DNA of 64,000 nt from Gnetum montanum (taxonomy: Eukaryota > Streptophyta > Gnetopsida > Gnetales > Gnetaceae). The position numbers were made by a program, and so were the translations under genes. Of the stretch, positions 11,310-24,600 are shown in pieces (position 1 is the first letter of the stretch; each line of letters opens with the position of its first letter). The stretch is taken from positions 57,378 through 121,377 of the forward strand of contig MNCI01002243.1 in the NCBI GenBank assembly GCA_015680685.1. The letters run 5' to 3'. A model generated the notes under the pieces. The model did not search any database. It saw only the letters and a list, made by a program, of their open reading frames with translations, and was not told where the DNA came from.

Positions 11310-11415
11310 TGATGAGTGGCGAGGTACCCCTACACTTAACCATACGAATACGAGCATTACACGCACGATACGGTCGAACTTCACAAATGGACTAGTTGTG
11401 GCATCTAGTTAGTTA
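11310..11415 (-). repeat. Truncated 5' LTR of element 1
   Basis: It carries the common LTR end (tgatgagtggcgaggtaccc...) and then ggactagttgtggcatctag, which matches the subfamily at 52 kb better than element 1's own 3' LTR. Similarity stops near 11415, so no promoter is left on this side. Confidence 0.6.
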
Positions 11416-13090
11416 GCCTTAACAATAAACACCAGCAACCTGAAGGAAATATCCATTCTGTATTACCCTTAACAATTACTATAAATCTTTAAAAAATAGC
11501 CAATAATATGATAATCATAAATAGTTAAAAAACTCAGAGGGAGCGACCATTATATATATATATATTAGGACTTTGCTACAAGATAACACCTAATATAAAC
11601 AAAGTTCATGAGATATTAATTACATAATAATAAAATATATAAACTACCAACAAGCATAACACACTTAGTAATCTACCAACACAATCTCAATAAAAGAGCA
11701 TACATACCAAAAATCTAAAAATATAGGGTGTTATATCCTTTCCTTTAAGAATCTTTCTACAGAAGAAATTTTAGCATGATAAGTGGGAAGAACTAACAGG
11801 GCACCAACATGAGACCTTCGTTTGTCACCAACATGAGAAATGATGTGTACAGAAACACCATCACATAATATGCATGGAATTTTTTTTCCTTGGCATTGCT
11901 GGTGTTGCCGTTCACTAGTGGTAGACGATCACTGCTATGGTAGACCCCATCGATGGCACTTAGTTTACCAATGGTCATCCCCACTATGGCCCTCTCACTT
12001 TCAAGAATCACCTAGAAAAAATACCAAAAAAACATGAATTTCGTGTTTCTAAAATATAGCGTGATCGTTGGCATTAGAGTTTTCTTTTTTTGTGGTCGGG
12101 TCAGAGCAGGCCTGTGGCACATAAAGAGTTTATTGACTCTCCTCTAGGGAATTCATGTCCTTGATGCAACTAATTATTCTTAAATGAAGATGTTTTCTAT
12201 TTTGATGTCATATTATAAAATTATAGTCCAAACACAATTATTAAAAAGGATAGTGCAATGAATTTCCTTTAGGAGTTACCCCTAACATTTTTCTTGAAAC
12301 TAGTTTTCTTTTACCTTATTGAAATTCTCAAATTTTCATCTTATCTCCCCTAAACTATAAATGTTTCATTGGATTTGTGATTTACAAGTTCTACAATGAC
12401 TATGTCAATATGATATGCAACAAACCATAAATTGGTCCACATCTATTATGTGGAAGATACATGGTAAATGAGGGTATGCATGACATATGTACATGCCCAT
12501 ATGAAGTGTTTTATTGTGTACATGTGTGAAACAAATTCTAAGTATATGTGGCAATAGATACAAAATTTATAAAAGTAAGAAATTAAACAATCAACCTTGC
12601 AATTATTATTGTAATTCTGCATCATAGTTCTATGCAAGTTGGTTGACACATAAAATACCTTTTGTATTATTTTAACATGTCTTTGGGTCCCACCTTGGCC
12701 TACTCATAGGTGCCTACTAGCAATCAAGGTTGGGACCTAGTGACACACCTAAGCATGATTAAGATGATCATGGAATGTACATGGATGGGTCATATGAAAT
12801 GACCCATAAACCGATGTGGATTGGTATATGGTTTTCATGATATACCACTATGTCTTAGAGAAAATACCTTATCTATGCTTGGAATATCCCTCCAAGCTAG
12901 CTTACAAAGTGCTAGAATTGGGATTCAAACCAATACATCTTAGCTGCAAAGAATTTGAGCCAATTAGCTAAGGTTTAGATATATCTTGTTCTCAACACAC
13001 AATTATGCTCTATTTAAGTTCTACAAAAAGATCCATTTTTGCTATATCTCATTTTAACACCTCCTCTCCTCAAAAAAATATTCACAAGAG
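11416..13090. other. No gene recognised; AT microsatellite and tRNA-like remnant
   Basis: A (TA)n run lies near 11551-11565. The open frames here (for example 11793-12011, 12446-12649) have no recognisable motif. A tRNA-like segment at 12915-12975 is listed separately. Confidence 0.5.
12915..12975 (-). repeat. tRNA-derived (SINE-head-like) sequence
   Basis: The minus strand has tagctaattggc (box A-like) and, about 38 nt on, ggtttgaatcc (one base from the box B consensus ggttcgaatcc). The spacing fits a pol III internal promoter. The stems do not fold as a tRNA, so a SINE head or a tRNA relic is more likely than a functional tRNA gene. Confidence 0.4.
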
Positions 13091-13204
13091 ATGTTAGCTT
13101 AGTGGTTCCAATGGGAAAAGCTAGGTTATAAACAAAGGATTTAGGTATTCATCATTTTTTTTGTTTTCAAAGTAGTTAATAATAAGAAGTATCAACAAGA
13201 CAAT

Positions 13205-13490
13205 GATGAGTTAGCGTACTAGTAAGAATCTTAATTTGGAAATTCCAAGTTACGGGTTTAATTTTGGTGGGCAATGCTAAGTTATAAAATTAATTTGACT
13301 ATATGTCTTGGAGAGGGTCCATAACTTGGAATGATAGTAAGGTAGTTTTTTCTTAAGTCATAATACCTAGGATCAAGCCTAAGAACAACTAGCCAAAACA
13401 AGTCAAGCTTGCACTCATCCACCAACCCTCCTAGAACCTTACCTTAGGGGGATGAGCATTGAGCCTCAAGATAATGATTGTATAATGCTA
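13205..13490 (+). repeat. SINE-like repeat
   Basis: It has a box A-like ttagcgtactagt and, about 43 nt on, a box B-like cgggtttaattttgg. The body ends with accaaccctcc...ggatgagcattgagcc, which recurs at 28331-28395 (accaaccctc...gatgagcattatggc). A second box A-like gttagcttagtgg lies just upstream at about 13102. The repeat ends two bases before an LTR starts. Confidence 0.4.
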
Positions 13491-13492
13491 CT

Positions 13493-14165
13493 TGATGAGT
13501 GGCGAGGTACCCCTACACTCAACCATACGAATACGAGCGTCTCACGAGCGATCCAGTTGAACTCTAAGGACTAAGTGCTTACATGCCCAAATGGAACACT
13601 TAAGGTTAATCAATCGTTGTTTTCCCAAACTTACTTGTATTTTCATGGTTTTATGGTTAAGTTTGGGGTATATGATTTTTATGTCTTTTATCTTTTTAAT
13701 GCCTTATGCTAAGAGGGAAGGGTGAAGAGACTAAATTACTAACTTTAATTAACTAAGTTCTAATTGTCCTAGCATTAGTATCTATTCCCACTTTCCGTAC
13801 ATACCCTGAACTAGTACAACACTACTGGGATTACCAAATTCTACTCATTACTAGGTTACCAAGCACTGCACACATGCTCGAAGCGGTTGTATTGAATGCA
13901 CTTAACTAGGAGAGTTAAGGGTTGAGAGAAATTAATTATCTAGGAAAGCATTTAAACATTTAACATTAATTAAATCCTATTTAGCTTAGTCCATATGCTG
14001 CAAGGTTTATCAAAAAGTTCATATTTATTATTGTACACAAATGTGTGCTTAGGTACAATTTTCTCAAATAAAGATCCATTTACTTTGAGACTCCTACTGC
14101 AAGCACATGAAAATTATTCTAACTCTGGAATGGTAAAACTGCTATAGTTTGGCTAAGGGTCTATT
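13493..14165 (-). repeat. 3' LTR of element 2, U3 deleted (minus orientation)
   Basis: It starts TGATGAGTGGCGAGG at 13493 and matches the right LTR of the same element up to gtttggctaagggtcta. It then passes directly into internal sequence. The U3, the TATA box, the GATATC cluster and the polypurine tract are all missing. The breakpoint carries a short repeated block (agttaaagtcatttcaaaa). Confidence 0.75.
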
Positions 14166-15289
14166 TATTGCTAGTTCAAATAGAGTTAAAGTCATTTCAA
14201 AAGAGTATGTAGGCTCTGGGAATGTCATTTCAAAAAGAGAGTTAAAGTCTTAACCACAAGAATTTACCAAAAAGAAAACAATGCATCAACCAAAATATGG
14301 ACTATTTATACAACCGACAATGAGGTGAAAGATGGAGAAAGAAGGATGGAGAGAAGAGAATGGAATGGAGTCTCAAGAACAAGGTGGTGTACAACCCCTT
14401 GTGTATTAATGATTAATGTGACTTAGTAGATCTCATTCCAAATCCAGCCTAGAAAAAACCACATCTAGTGACTTCGCATTAATACATTTAGCCTATCTAT
14501 CCACTTGAAGTAACAAGAATGCTTCCACGAAAAAGTCACCACCATTCCAACGAATCGATAAATGAGAGGGTAGGAAGCGAGAAGGGCCTTAGTTAGAGGG
14601 AACATGTTCATTTAGTTCCATAACTAGTGCATGTAGCCCAAATGATTATTTCATCTAAGGGGTATGCTTTGAATACTCACTATTTTTTTTTTGGCGTGAA
14701 AACAACACCATGCAAAGACTTATTTATTTTTATTAGCTTAGCTTCTCAATAATGGAGCAACATTAGAATGGTAAGGAAAACTCAAGAAGAAAACATCCAA
14801 GCACCCAAGAGAATGGCCAACACAAATGCATCAATTCCCCTTGAAGTTATACCCTTTTCAATCCTTGACTCCTTCCTTAGTTTGAGAAATGCCTCAGTCA
14901 CCAATTCATTGCTTGTTCTTATTATTTTCTTTTGAAGAAAGAAACTATACAATTCCAAGCCAAGAGAGACCATAGAAATTTATGGATGTATGGATGAATT
15001 TGACTCATTGACTATTATATCAAAAGAACCATACCAAAGTATCAACATCATAACTCAAAGGTAAAAACCAAACATTAGCAATCAAAGGGATATAGTTCAT
15101 ACCATCTTTAGGAGCACTTATTAGGTGACAAACTTAACAAAATTCATAAACACACAAATAAACGAAAAAGTATGAACAATGTTCCAAAACAAAAACAAGA
15201 AAAGTTAAAGAAATTTGTAAAAAAAATGTGTAAAAAAAAAACTTAAAAAGAAATTGAGGTCCTCAAATGATCAGCATATGTGGCCATCT
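14166..15289 (-). other. 3' internal region of element 2, no pol
   Basis: It is homologous to element 1 from about 6733 to 7793 and has the same absence of RT/RNase H/IN motifs. The open frame at 14782-14973 has no known domain. Confidence 0.55.
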
Positions 15290-16110
15290 CCCCCATGACT
15301 AAATTGGAAGGGGGAGATTCAAAATAATGAGTGAGATCATCCTCTCTCAAATGTGCTATGTGCATAGACCGTTCTAGGTTTATGACACGATTTGGTTTGT
15401 TGCACATAGACTAGTATTCCCCTAACGGAGTACTCATTTGGATTTTTTAGGAGTTTCCAACATCCCCCAATTGGTGTTTGTAGGTTAAGCATTGGAAGTT
15501 GGCGACACTCATGCTCCAGTGCATCTATGGCTTTGACATGTGCGTACATTATTCTCTTACTTAGTTCCATGCATATTAGTGAGTTTATCTTTTGATTAGC
15601 TGTCAACCACTAAGTATTTTCTTGTTGTTTGGTTGCTACATATAGGAACCTTTGTATGTTAACCTCTGGTACACACCAGTTGCATGCAAGCAATGCTGAA
15701 CATTCCTGTATGCAATCACACCCTGTATCACTGTATGTGATGCATGGAACTTTCTTCTTCTTGATCTTCCCACAAGTGTTTTCCTTAGATATTTTTAGGG
15801 AAAGATCACGGATTCAGAGGCATGCATCCATGGTACTTAGCCATGCCATTCCCATTATTATTGGGAAGTTCTCTTTGTCATTGTTGACTTGTATCACTAG
15901 GAAATGAGCTAGGTATGACCAACCACACATAGTGGTAATGATGTGCTCCACCAATCCCAAGGGAATAATGATGGACTAGTTAACCAGCTCTAGGTGAATA
16001 TTTATCTTCTTTAGTGGAGGTAAGTTCTAGGATTTATACATTTCTTATGATATCAAGTTGACTTCGGAACTTGAGTCCGGAAGAGCTTTACAAGGTTCAT
16101 TCCCAATGAC
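15290..16110 (-). pseudogene. Aspartic protease region of element 2
   Basis: The minus strand reads A-L-P-D-S-S-S-E-V-N-L-I near 16070, so the catalytic DSG is D-S-S here. F-L-V-I-Q-V-N and I-I-M-G-M-A-W-L-S-T follow, as in element 1 but with the Trp intact. It continues K-K-K-V-P-C-I-T-Y-S-D and ends F-S-H-G-G-D-G-H. Several stops are present. The Gly loss in the active-site loop would by itself impair catalysis. Confidence 0.7.
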
Positions 16111-17664
16111 TTGAAGATAGATTAAAGGGCTTCTAGGTTAGATAATTTCCTAGGAAGGTGGCCCTCCTTAATCCAGTGGGTGACGGTGTGTGTTAACATA
16201 ACCATGTGCATTGAGATCTGTATTTGGTTTGAAGGGAGCTCTGAAGCCTTGGTTGTTGGAGGAACGTTTAGAGGCTTAACCGCTTGTGGTTGTGAGAGCT
16301 TGTTTGGGCTATTGGTTCTGAAGAAAGGTCTTCTCCTTGTACAGTTATTAGAACCAGTAGTAGGTTGAAGGTTTATAGCTCTCCAAGGATTCATGAGTTC
16401 CCTACTTCCATCCTTGGATTTTCTTTTGTAGGTTGGACACCTGGGAGTATGTTTGATACTTATTGTTAAACAATTCTAGCATCATACTCCACCTTTGAAT
16501 GAATTCTAGTTCTAAGGACCGGTACTAGCTTTCTGCTTCTTTTACTAGCTTCCTTGGGAACAACTTTAATTTTTGCCACTCATTCTCAATATTCTACAAG
16601 GCACATGCATCATGAAATGCCTGTAAATGGTTCTGAGGATCAGTGTTGTATCTTCCCTCAAATCATGGGATGTTATTCATGTCTAATCTCTTGATCTTGC
16701 TATCTTTCTGGTGTCTTGTAGGAATTCTAATGGCCTCCATGATGTCTAACATGCTTCGGGTTGTAATTAGGGGTTCTTCATGGTCATTTCTTTTGTAGTG
16801 TCTATGATGCCTACGTAGTTCCCTACTTTCCCTTATTCCATGCCATGATTCTCTAGAATGCCCTCGTCCTTGTTCCCAACACTTTCATTCGAGGTTTCTC
16901 ACTTTGCTTATCCTTATCCTCATAGTTAGGCTCCTTATGACTGTGTCCTGATACAGAAGGAAAGGGTGAATGTGACGATGAAGGTAAAGAAGAAGGAGAA
17001 CCATCACCATGGCGATGCTTCTTACCTTCTCTTTGGTGGTCCCGGCCTCAATTGTGATGATGATCAGAATGCCCATCCTTATCATGTGTTTGTGTTCCCT
17101 CATTGAACACTTGGTGTTCGTGGGGATCAGAACCAAGGTTATGAATCATGTAGTGAAGGTTTTGATACACCACCTCCTCACCATTGTTAGGAGGGGGAAC
17201 ATCATTTTGTAGAGAACCGATCGAAATAGGTTCACCATCCTCAAATTCTCTTAAGATGAGCAGAGCGTTATGGGGTCCTTTGTCCTTCAATGATGTATAG
17301 TAACTCTCCTGTTGCAAGTCCCGTCGACATTGTGCTTCTATAGAATGATAGTTCCTTGTGTTGTAATTGCATGCAATGTACTCTACGTATAATTGTGACA
17401 TGCCTATTCATTCAAGGGCACGAAGGAGCATGTTTGGGCTACTATGTTTGGAGGCAACACTATGTTACCCTCCAAGCCTCTCCAATGCAGTTGTTCATCT
17501 TGATGGAAGATAAAGGTAAAGTTGGGTATATATTCATCATGATGAATATATACCACACTGAATTGTTGAAAAACTAGTAGCTCTTGGTTATGTGTATTGT
17601 GTCGTTGACTGTCTCTTGTGTTGTTCCTAGGCGTTGAAGTGCTTTTGTGCAAAGAAGAAGACAT
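16111..17664 (-). pseudogene. Gag of element 2, internally deleted
   Basis: It starts at an ATG at 17664 (M-S-S-S-L-H-K-S-T-S) and shares Y-I-P-N-F-T-F-I-F-H-Q-D-E-Q-L with element 1. A frameshift lies near 17403-17430. The Ser/His-rich stretch and most of the capsid core are recognisable. At about 16382-16395 the frame jumps straight to the pre-protease segment (T-G-S-N-N...R-R-P-F-F-R-T-N), leaving out roughly 1.07 kb that in element 1 (about 8.82-9.88 kb) encodes the end of the capsid core and the zinc knuckle. The protein could not have packaged RNA in the usual way even before it acquired stops. Confidence 0.8.
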
Positions 17665-17790
17665 TTTAGCCTTGTTCGGTGTGCTATTTACTGTTATGTT
17701 CTTTTTTTTTGTTTGATCAACCCTAAGGGTTCGTTCTAGCTCCTAATTATATGAATGATTTGCTATGTTTTACATAGTGCACAAACAACT

Positions 17791-17812
17791 AAGTCCATGG
17801 CAATGACACCAA
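17791..17812 (-). promoter_or_regulatory. Primer binding site of element 2
   Basis: Minus-strand TGGTGTCATTGCCATGGACT lies next to the LTR end ...cactcatca. It is a variant of the sites at 11.29 and 52.35 kb. Confidence 0.6.
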
Positions 17813-18603
17813 TGATGAGTGGCAAGGTACCCCTACACTCAACCATACGAATATGAGGATCTCACGTGTGATCTGGTTGAATTCCAAGGACTAAGTGCTT
17901 ACACGCTCTAATGGAACACTTAAGGTTAATAAATCGCTTTCTTCCCAAACTTACTTGTATTGTTACGGTTGTATGGTTAAGTAAGTTTGAGGTATATAAT
18001 TTTTATGTCTTTTATCTTTTTAATGCCTTATGCTAAGAGGGAAGGGTGAAGAGACTAAATGACTAACTTTAATTACCTAAGTTCTAATTGTCCTAGCATT
18101 AGTATTTGTTCCCACTTTCCGTACACACCCTGAACCAGTACAACACTACTAGGATTACCAAACGCTACTTGTTACTAGGTTACCAACTGTTGCACATGTG
18201 CTCGAAGCAGTCGTACTGAATGCACTTAACTAGGAGAGTTAAGTATTGAGAGAGATTAATTATCTAGGAAAGTATTTAAACATTTAACATTAATTAAATC
18301 CTATTTATCTTAGTCCATATGTTGCAAGGTTTATTAGAAAGTTCATCTTTATTGTGGTACACAAATGTGTGCTTAGGTATAATTTGCTATAATAAAGATC
18401 CATTCACTTTGAAACTCCTACTGTGGGCACATGGAAATTATTCTAACTCTGGAATGGTAAAAATGCTATAGTTTGGCTAAGGGTCTAGATCTAGATGATT
18501 GAACAAAGGAAAGATGGGTCTTATTTATAGACAAGGCGATGGGCTGCAATATCACATACGTGATATCGCAAGGGCCAACATGATATCGCGTACGCAATAT
18601 CGC
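17813..18603 (-). repeat. 5' LTR of element 2 (minus orientation)
   Basis: It starts TGATGAGTGGCAAGG and shows close similarity to the left LTR. A minus-strand TATA box lies at plus coordinates 18522-18529. The U3 has gatatcgc...gcgtacgcaatatcgcg palindromes, and similarity stops at about 18603, so the outer U3 is missing or diverged. This is the only element 2 LTR with a promoter, and it faces gag. Confidence 0.75.
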
Positions 18604-21600
18604 GGCTCAGCACTACTAAATCTTACATTGTAAAGTACAATCATATGAAAGGTTAGATGTATCATTGATAATGGCTTATAATAATTTACAAGTACAACTA
18701 GTTAAAATGTTTTTAGCATATTTTACAATAAAACTCATCATCATCATCATCATCAAAATAAGGTTAGTTGAATGAGTTCTTTTTCAGCATTTGCCTCTAT
18801 AAAGAGCTTGATCTTTATTTATTTGCACTTTCTTCAAATCATCTTCAATTATGTTTTCTATGTCTTTTTTTGGTTTTCCTTCAAGTGACTCTCTTGAAAC
18901 AGTGATTTATGGTACTATCAACTCAAATTCCAAGGTAGTTGCAGAGTATTTAAGTGGTAATTGGTATTAATCCAAAAAACATTACCTTGTACTAAGTAAA
19001 TAAAGAGGTTGTACATATATAGACAAACAACTCATTCAATTCTTTTATAAAAGATGTGCAAGTTGTGTATCCAAACAAACATGAAATACATTTATCTCCT
19101 AATATCATAGTATGCAACTTTTCATTGTCGAATAGAGGATAACAATGTGATAAATTACTTTAGCTTTAAAGGATCATCATCTAGAGGGTCTATGCTTATC
19201 TTGTAGATCTAGTTTGTGGAAGAGGCATTAGATAAGTGAAAACATAACTTCTTCGTAAGGGCTTGGTTACATGTCATGGTTTTTTGATTGGTATGGCTAA
19301 CTATGGAAATTTTATTGGCCAAGTTGTACACCTGCAAACTGCCACATAATTTATCTTGCTTCTTTTGCAAAGCCATGGTCCTTGATAATTAATTTTAGTT
19401 ACCCATGGTTTCCAGCTAGTTGCAACTATGTATAGGATTCTGAGTGTTCATGTGCATGACACCTTAGGTAAAACAAAAATTCATGCTATAGTAAAAAATA
19501 ATGCATGTGACAAATAATATAAATCATGGTTATTTGAGTACTTTTCCATGCTATGATCAAAAAACCATAACATGTGATTGAGCCTTGAGTGACTCTATCC
19601 AAGTTCTAGCTTAGATCTTACAACTATTATCATTGTAAGTGATGGTCCCTAATAAACTAGTTTAGCTAAATATTTTTGAAATCTTAAAATTGATTTTCAT
19701 GTTAAAACAATCAAAACCATGATTATCATGGTAGTTGTTTAGCCTTCTTTTAATGATACCCCAATTACTTGAACAAGTTCATCTCTTTGTTCCAAGAGAC
19801 AAACAACGAGCTGAAGATGTGGCTCCCCCGAACATGGCGACAGCAATGAACAGAATGAAAGACAATGAGCTGGCTAGTAGGGACATAATTATGGACTTTC
19901 ATAGTGATTGTACGATGACCATGTGTTTCCTGTTGATGTTGTTATTGGCCATCGTAAGCACCACATTTTTAATAATCAATGAACATATTGAATGGTAGAA
20001 AATGTTCCATGGAATATTGGGAGGCATAATAAATAATGTAAAAGAATGTTCCTACCTTCCCAAATGTTCCCACACTGGTCTTCACTAGGTAGACCAATGT
20101 GGGACCAGTTTGATTTTCCTTCGTTTGTCGCTCGTTATGGCATGGCACAAAAGTGTTTGGAATTTGGAATGTAGCCCTTCATTGGTTTGTTGCATGTCAA
20201 AACACACAGTTGAGTGTTGTTGTGTGTGTTCTGACAAGATGCAACTATTACGATGATGATGATGAATGAAAAGGTCACCACTATAGCAAGCAACTTTAGG
20301 ACTATGGTCTTGGCATTGGAACTAGATGCATGTATTTAAAGATATATATAGTCAACATGGAACTTTTATGGGGTTTTCATTAAATATAATGGTATGTAAC
20401 ATTAGTATATTATTAAAGGTACACAAGAATAAAAGGTAATGTTGACTATTACAATGAAAAAAAATCCTTTTAGTACAACAACTACTAAAGTGATACAAAT
20501 AACTAATATAAATGTAATTTAAATATCAAATATTTACTTTTAAATATAGGTTCACTAAATAAATTTTTTAATTATAGATTTATGAGCACCCAAGAAACTT
20601 AGGTTAGAGTGTTCCACAAGGCTACTTCATTGTTGACACACCCAAAAGTGAAAGCAAGCCTTCATAACCTCTCTTGTAAGGGACAAGTTTTCTATCAATT
20701 ATGCTACACTTCTTAGTACTATGGATACTCTTTTTCTTAATGCACATAAAAAATGTATGACTTTAATACTTACTAATGCATGTAATAAATAGAAAATTTT
20801 CATGTATATAGGAAAAGTCCATGACTCAATGAGGCATAACTCATTTACTTAGAGCACATAGCTTCTAATTTGCAAGTTAGTATATTGCTTCCAAAGTGTA
20901 TGCTTGGACATGTGCCAACCATGAAAGGGCATAGTCAAATGCCTCACATACTTAAATAGTTAACCTATGTTGATAAAATAAAGCACCTAGATTATAAATA
21001 AAGGTGAAGAATTAAAATTTATCATTTCATTTGGTGCTAATTTCTCCTTTTTAGCAATTTAAGTTGAAAAAAACTACTTCCATTTATTACTAGTAAAAAA
21101 ACCAAAATTTATAGTCTTTGCCTCTAATTTTTATAAATGCTTTTTTAGGTGATAATTCAAGCCATGATTATTACCAAAATCATAATGCAAAGTCATATTA
21201 TAGTCTTTGCTATTAAAACTTTGATTCTAGAATGGAATGTTGAGTTATTATTTGACGATGTCTTGGAGATAAATGAGAACTAAGATGATGAGAACTTAAG
21301 AAAAGCTTGCTAATAGCATTCTAATACTTGATGGGAATAATAGCTGAGATATGGTGATCTTCTACATTTAATTTATTAGATCTATTAGGCATAGTTGGTC
21401 TAAGTTATGGCCTATTAAGACATGATTTATGGTATCACCTATTTATTAACCATCCAAATGGCCAATCTAACCTCACCATTCAGTTTGTAAGGTTGCAAAA
21501 TATTAGTAATAACTATTCATATGTTAGGAATGAACATCCAATGCTCGAGTTATGCTAAATCTAACTTCCAATGATCTTAAGGCACAATTTAAGGGCAAGG

Positions 21601-24600
21601 ATTAAAAACTAATCTTTGAAATTCCATAGGATAGATTTGGATTTTCCATTGCATCCATGAGGTCAAAATTTATTAGAAATAACTCTTTTTTGTTGAAAAA
21701 GTATTTTAGAATCAAAAGTTATGGGCTTCTAATGATTAAAATTTTGGACATGAATTTTAAGACTTCCCAAGAGGTCATTCATCCTACTACTACTATAATA
21801 TGAGCATACTTAATTATGAAATTTTTATTCAAGTTGCTATGAAACTATCAGTTTGACCATTTGGTCAAATTTAACCATGTCTACATATTAAAATTAAGTG
21901 TTCTTTCTATTAACTACTGAACTTTTTAAATTTTCTATCACTTGATAGACTTTTTTCCAACACTATGCTAGTACAAAGAAATAGTGATGGTGGACACTAT
22001 GCTAGTATGAAGCATTGGTATAGTGGCCTCCATGGTAGTATGGAGTGATGGTTCTTCTAGCATTGATGGAGTGTGTCTAGTAGCAAGGGACTCAATAGAT
22101 AATAGGTGAACAAAAATAGGTGGCATGTTAGGAAAGGCATACATGATGGAAGCAATGAAGAGCACAACATGTTTAGCACAAAAGTAGTAGAGAAGGTGTG
22201 AGAAATGCATAGGGTATAGTGTCTATTTTGGTGGTGGCACTATGGGGGTTTTAGCACTATATGTAGTGCCATTTAGACTATGGTTAATCCCCCACCATTA
22301 GTAGTGGCACATGCCATGCTATTGGTGTAGCCTTTGCAACATCATTTTTATGTAGCTACACTATTTTTGATGTAGCCTAGCCTTGCAAACCTATTACATT
22401 ATGGGTTAGCTGAGCTAGCACTTTGCAGCATTGTGGTTAGTTGCTTAGTGTGGCTACCCTAACCCTATGTGCTAGGACTAAAATTTAATTTTTTAACCTA
22501 AAATTTTATATGTTTATTTTTATTAATGGATTATCTAAATATGAGGAAAGTTGCCTTGGTTACTAGTAGGAAGATGCTTAAGAGTTTGAGTTCTGAACAT
22601 CAAGGTCATGAGTTTGATTTTTAGGTGATTTCAGAATACTACAATGACTTATTTCATTGAACTGGACCTTAATATGATGACTTATGGTTGACATGAATAT
22701 TTTTTAGTGACTTAAGATTGATTATAAATGATAAATCAACTTTGGAATAATGAATTAAGCTTGGGGTTTCCCTAATTCTACTGATGTATGGGCCCTAGAT
22801 ATGGGTAGGTAATACTAAGTTATTGGGATTCAAGTGTTTAAGGGAAAATATCCATAGTGAGACAATGTCCTAATATTCTTAACTATGGTTTACTATGCTC
22901 ATAAAAGAGACATAAGGATAACCTTAGTCAATTAANTAAATTAGGTAGAAATCTTTTTGGTTAACATAGTTCATCTTAAACATGATGTGCATCTAGTGGT
23001 AATCCATGGTTCTCACTTGATCATGGCTCCATGGTTCATCATCATATTGTAATTGACCCTTGATTCTAATTGGTTCTTGGATCATGGTTTACTTTGATAC
23101 CAATATCCCATTCCTAGATATCATAATAAACCTCAAATATACGTAATATTCAATGTTATGCAAAAGAATATAACCAAGAAAATATAAAATAATCATACCA
23201 ATGTAATAGCAACTCTTAAAACAACATATGACTTAACATATATTAATAAAAGAATTTTAAGGTAAAGACATACTTTTATTTAAAGCTAAGAGATAGCAAG
23301 AAATCACCAAAAATAATGTTCAAAATATACAATGCGGAAGTGATATCTCTATATTTAAAGCAAAGTATAGTTTAAATGAAGTAAGTGAACATGCAACCAT
23401 ATTGAATATAATGAGTTTCTTCTATGGTGAAGCAATAGAAAACATACATTATGTTAATTATCACATGTTTTGCTATCAAAAAATATCTTGATGGAATTGC
23501 ATTATGGGTAGCAAACTAAAGGAAATATTTTATTTTTGGAGGCCATGAGCCCTTCTATAGGTTCTCCCAATCCATGGTTGGATATCATTATTTATAATTT
23601 TATTAAGAGTAGATAGTTAAGTAAGTAGGTATATGATATGAAAAGTGACTAATCTTAAAAATTCCAACTAATAAGGTTTAATAACCTTACTTCATCAATA
23701 AGGTGAATGTGAAGCTTTCGTTTTCTACCTTCCCATATGAAAATGTGAATAATTTTTTCTATAACCTTTACTATTTATTGAGGGTATAAAGTAAGAATGA
23801 TGAACAATCTTACTATATTTGATAGTGAAGGATCTTATCTTGTGGAGAGTTAAGAAAATTATTTTTCTCTTCTACACCTTATTCCACATATGATACAACA
23901 ATTGAAACATGAGGAGGTATTGAATGGTTTTAGTTCACCTTTAGATCAAACAAGAACTTGGACATGCATAGAGGATTTTTGAGAATTAGAGATGAATGCA
24001 TGATGATAGAAGTTTAATAAACTTAAAATCATATACATAAATCTTAAATGTAAATATAAATAATTATGCTAACAAGATGAAATAAGATATATTGCTACAA
24101 AACTTTATTAAATAGTAATAAAACTATGAAAGCCCGTTTTACTACTTTTTAAGTAAAAAAATCTTAAGAACATAAGTTTAAACTATTTTTGTAAACATTT
24201 TTATGATTTTATTTATGCATTTATAGGATAAAAGGACTAAATTCAATCTACTTTAGTTGATAAAAAACAAAAAATGAAAATAGTACTAGAATGCAAACAA
24301 AATGTGTTAAAAGAAAAAAAGAAGGTTGTATGAAATCCTTCCATAATATTAATTAAAATATTTAGTGCAAAATATAAAGAAAATCCAATTTTTTATGATG
24401 CAAGGGAAAGGGAAAAATCTAATGTGGCTAGTGTAAGATAGAAAAAGTTGCAAGGAAAATAAACCATGGAATTCATGTTATTCTCTTTTAGCTTGTTGTT
24501 GGTATTGTTTTTGAAATATTGAAAAATTCTTATTGCTAAAAGTCCTTTTTAAAACTTGACACATTAGAATTTTATAAGCGCTTGAGCTAAAACTTTGGAT

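Noticed and set aside
11793-12011. A 72-codon minus-strand frame near the truncated LTR
   Set aside because: No match to gag, protease or pol motifs, and no continuation on either side.
12915-12975. A functional tRNA gene
   Set aside because: Box A and B spacing fits, but acceptor and anticodon stems do not form. It is better read as a SINE head or relic.
19735-19998. An 87-codon plus-strand frame with a hydrophobic tail
   Set aside because: No family signature, splice context or promoter. Length is within chance for this AT-rich region.
20189-20245. Possible microRNA precursor hairpin
   Set aside because: The hairpin is short, the arms are GT/CA-rich, and no target or conserved mature sequence is evident.
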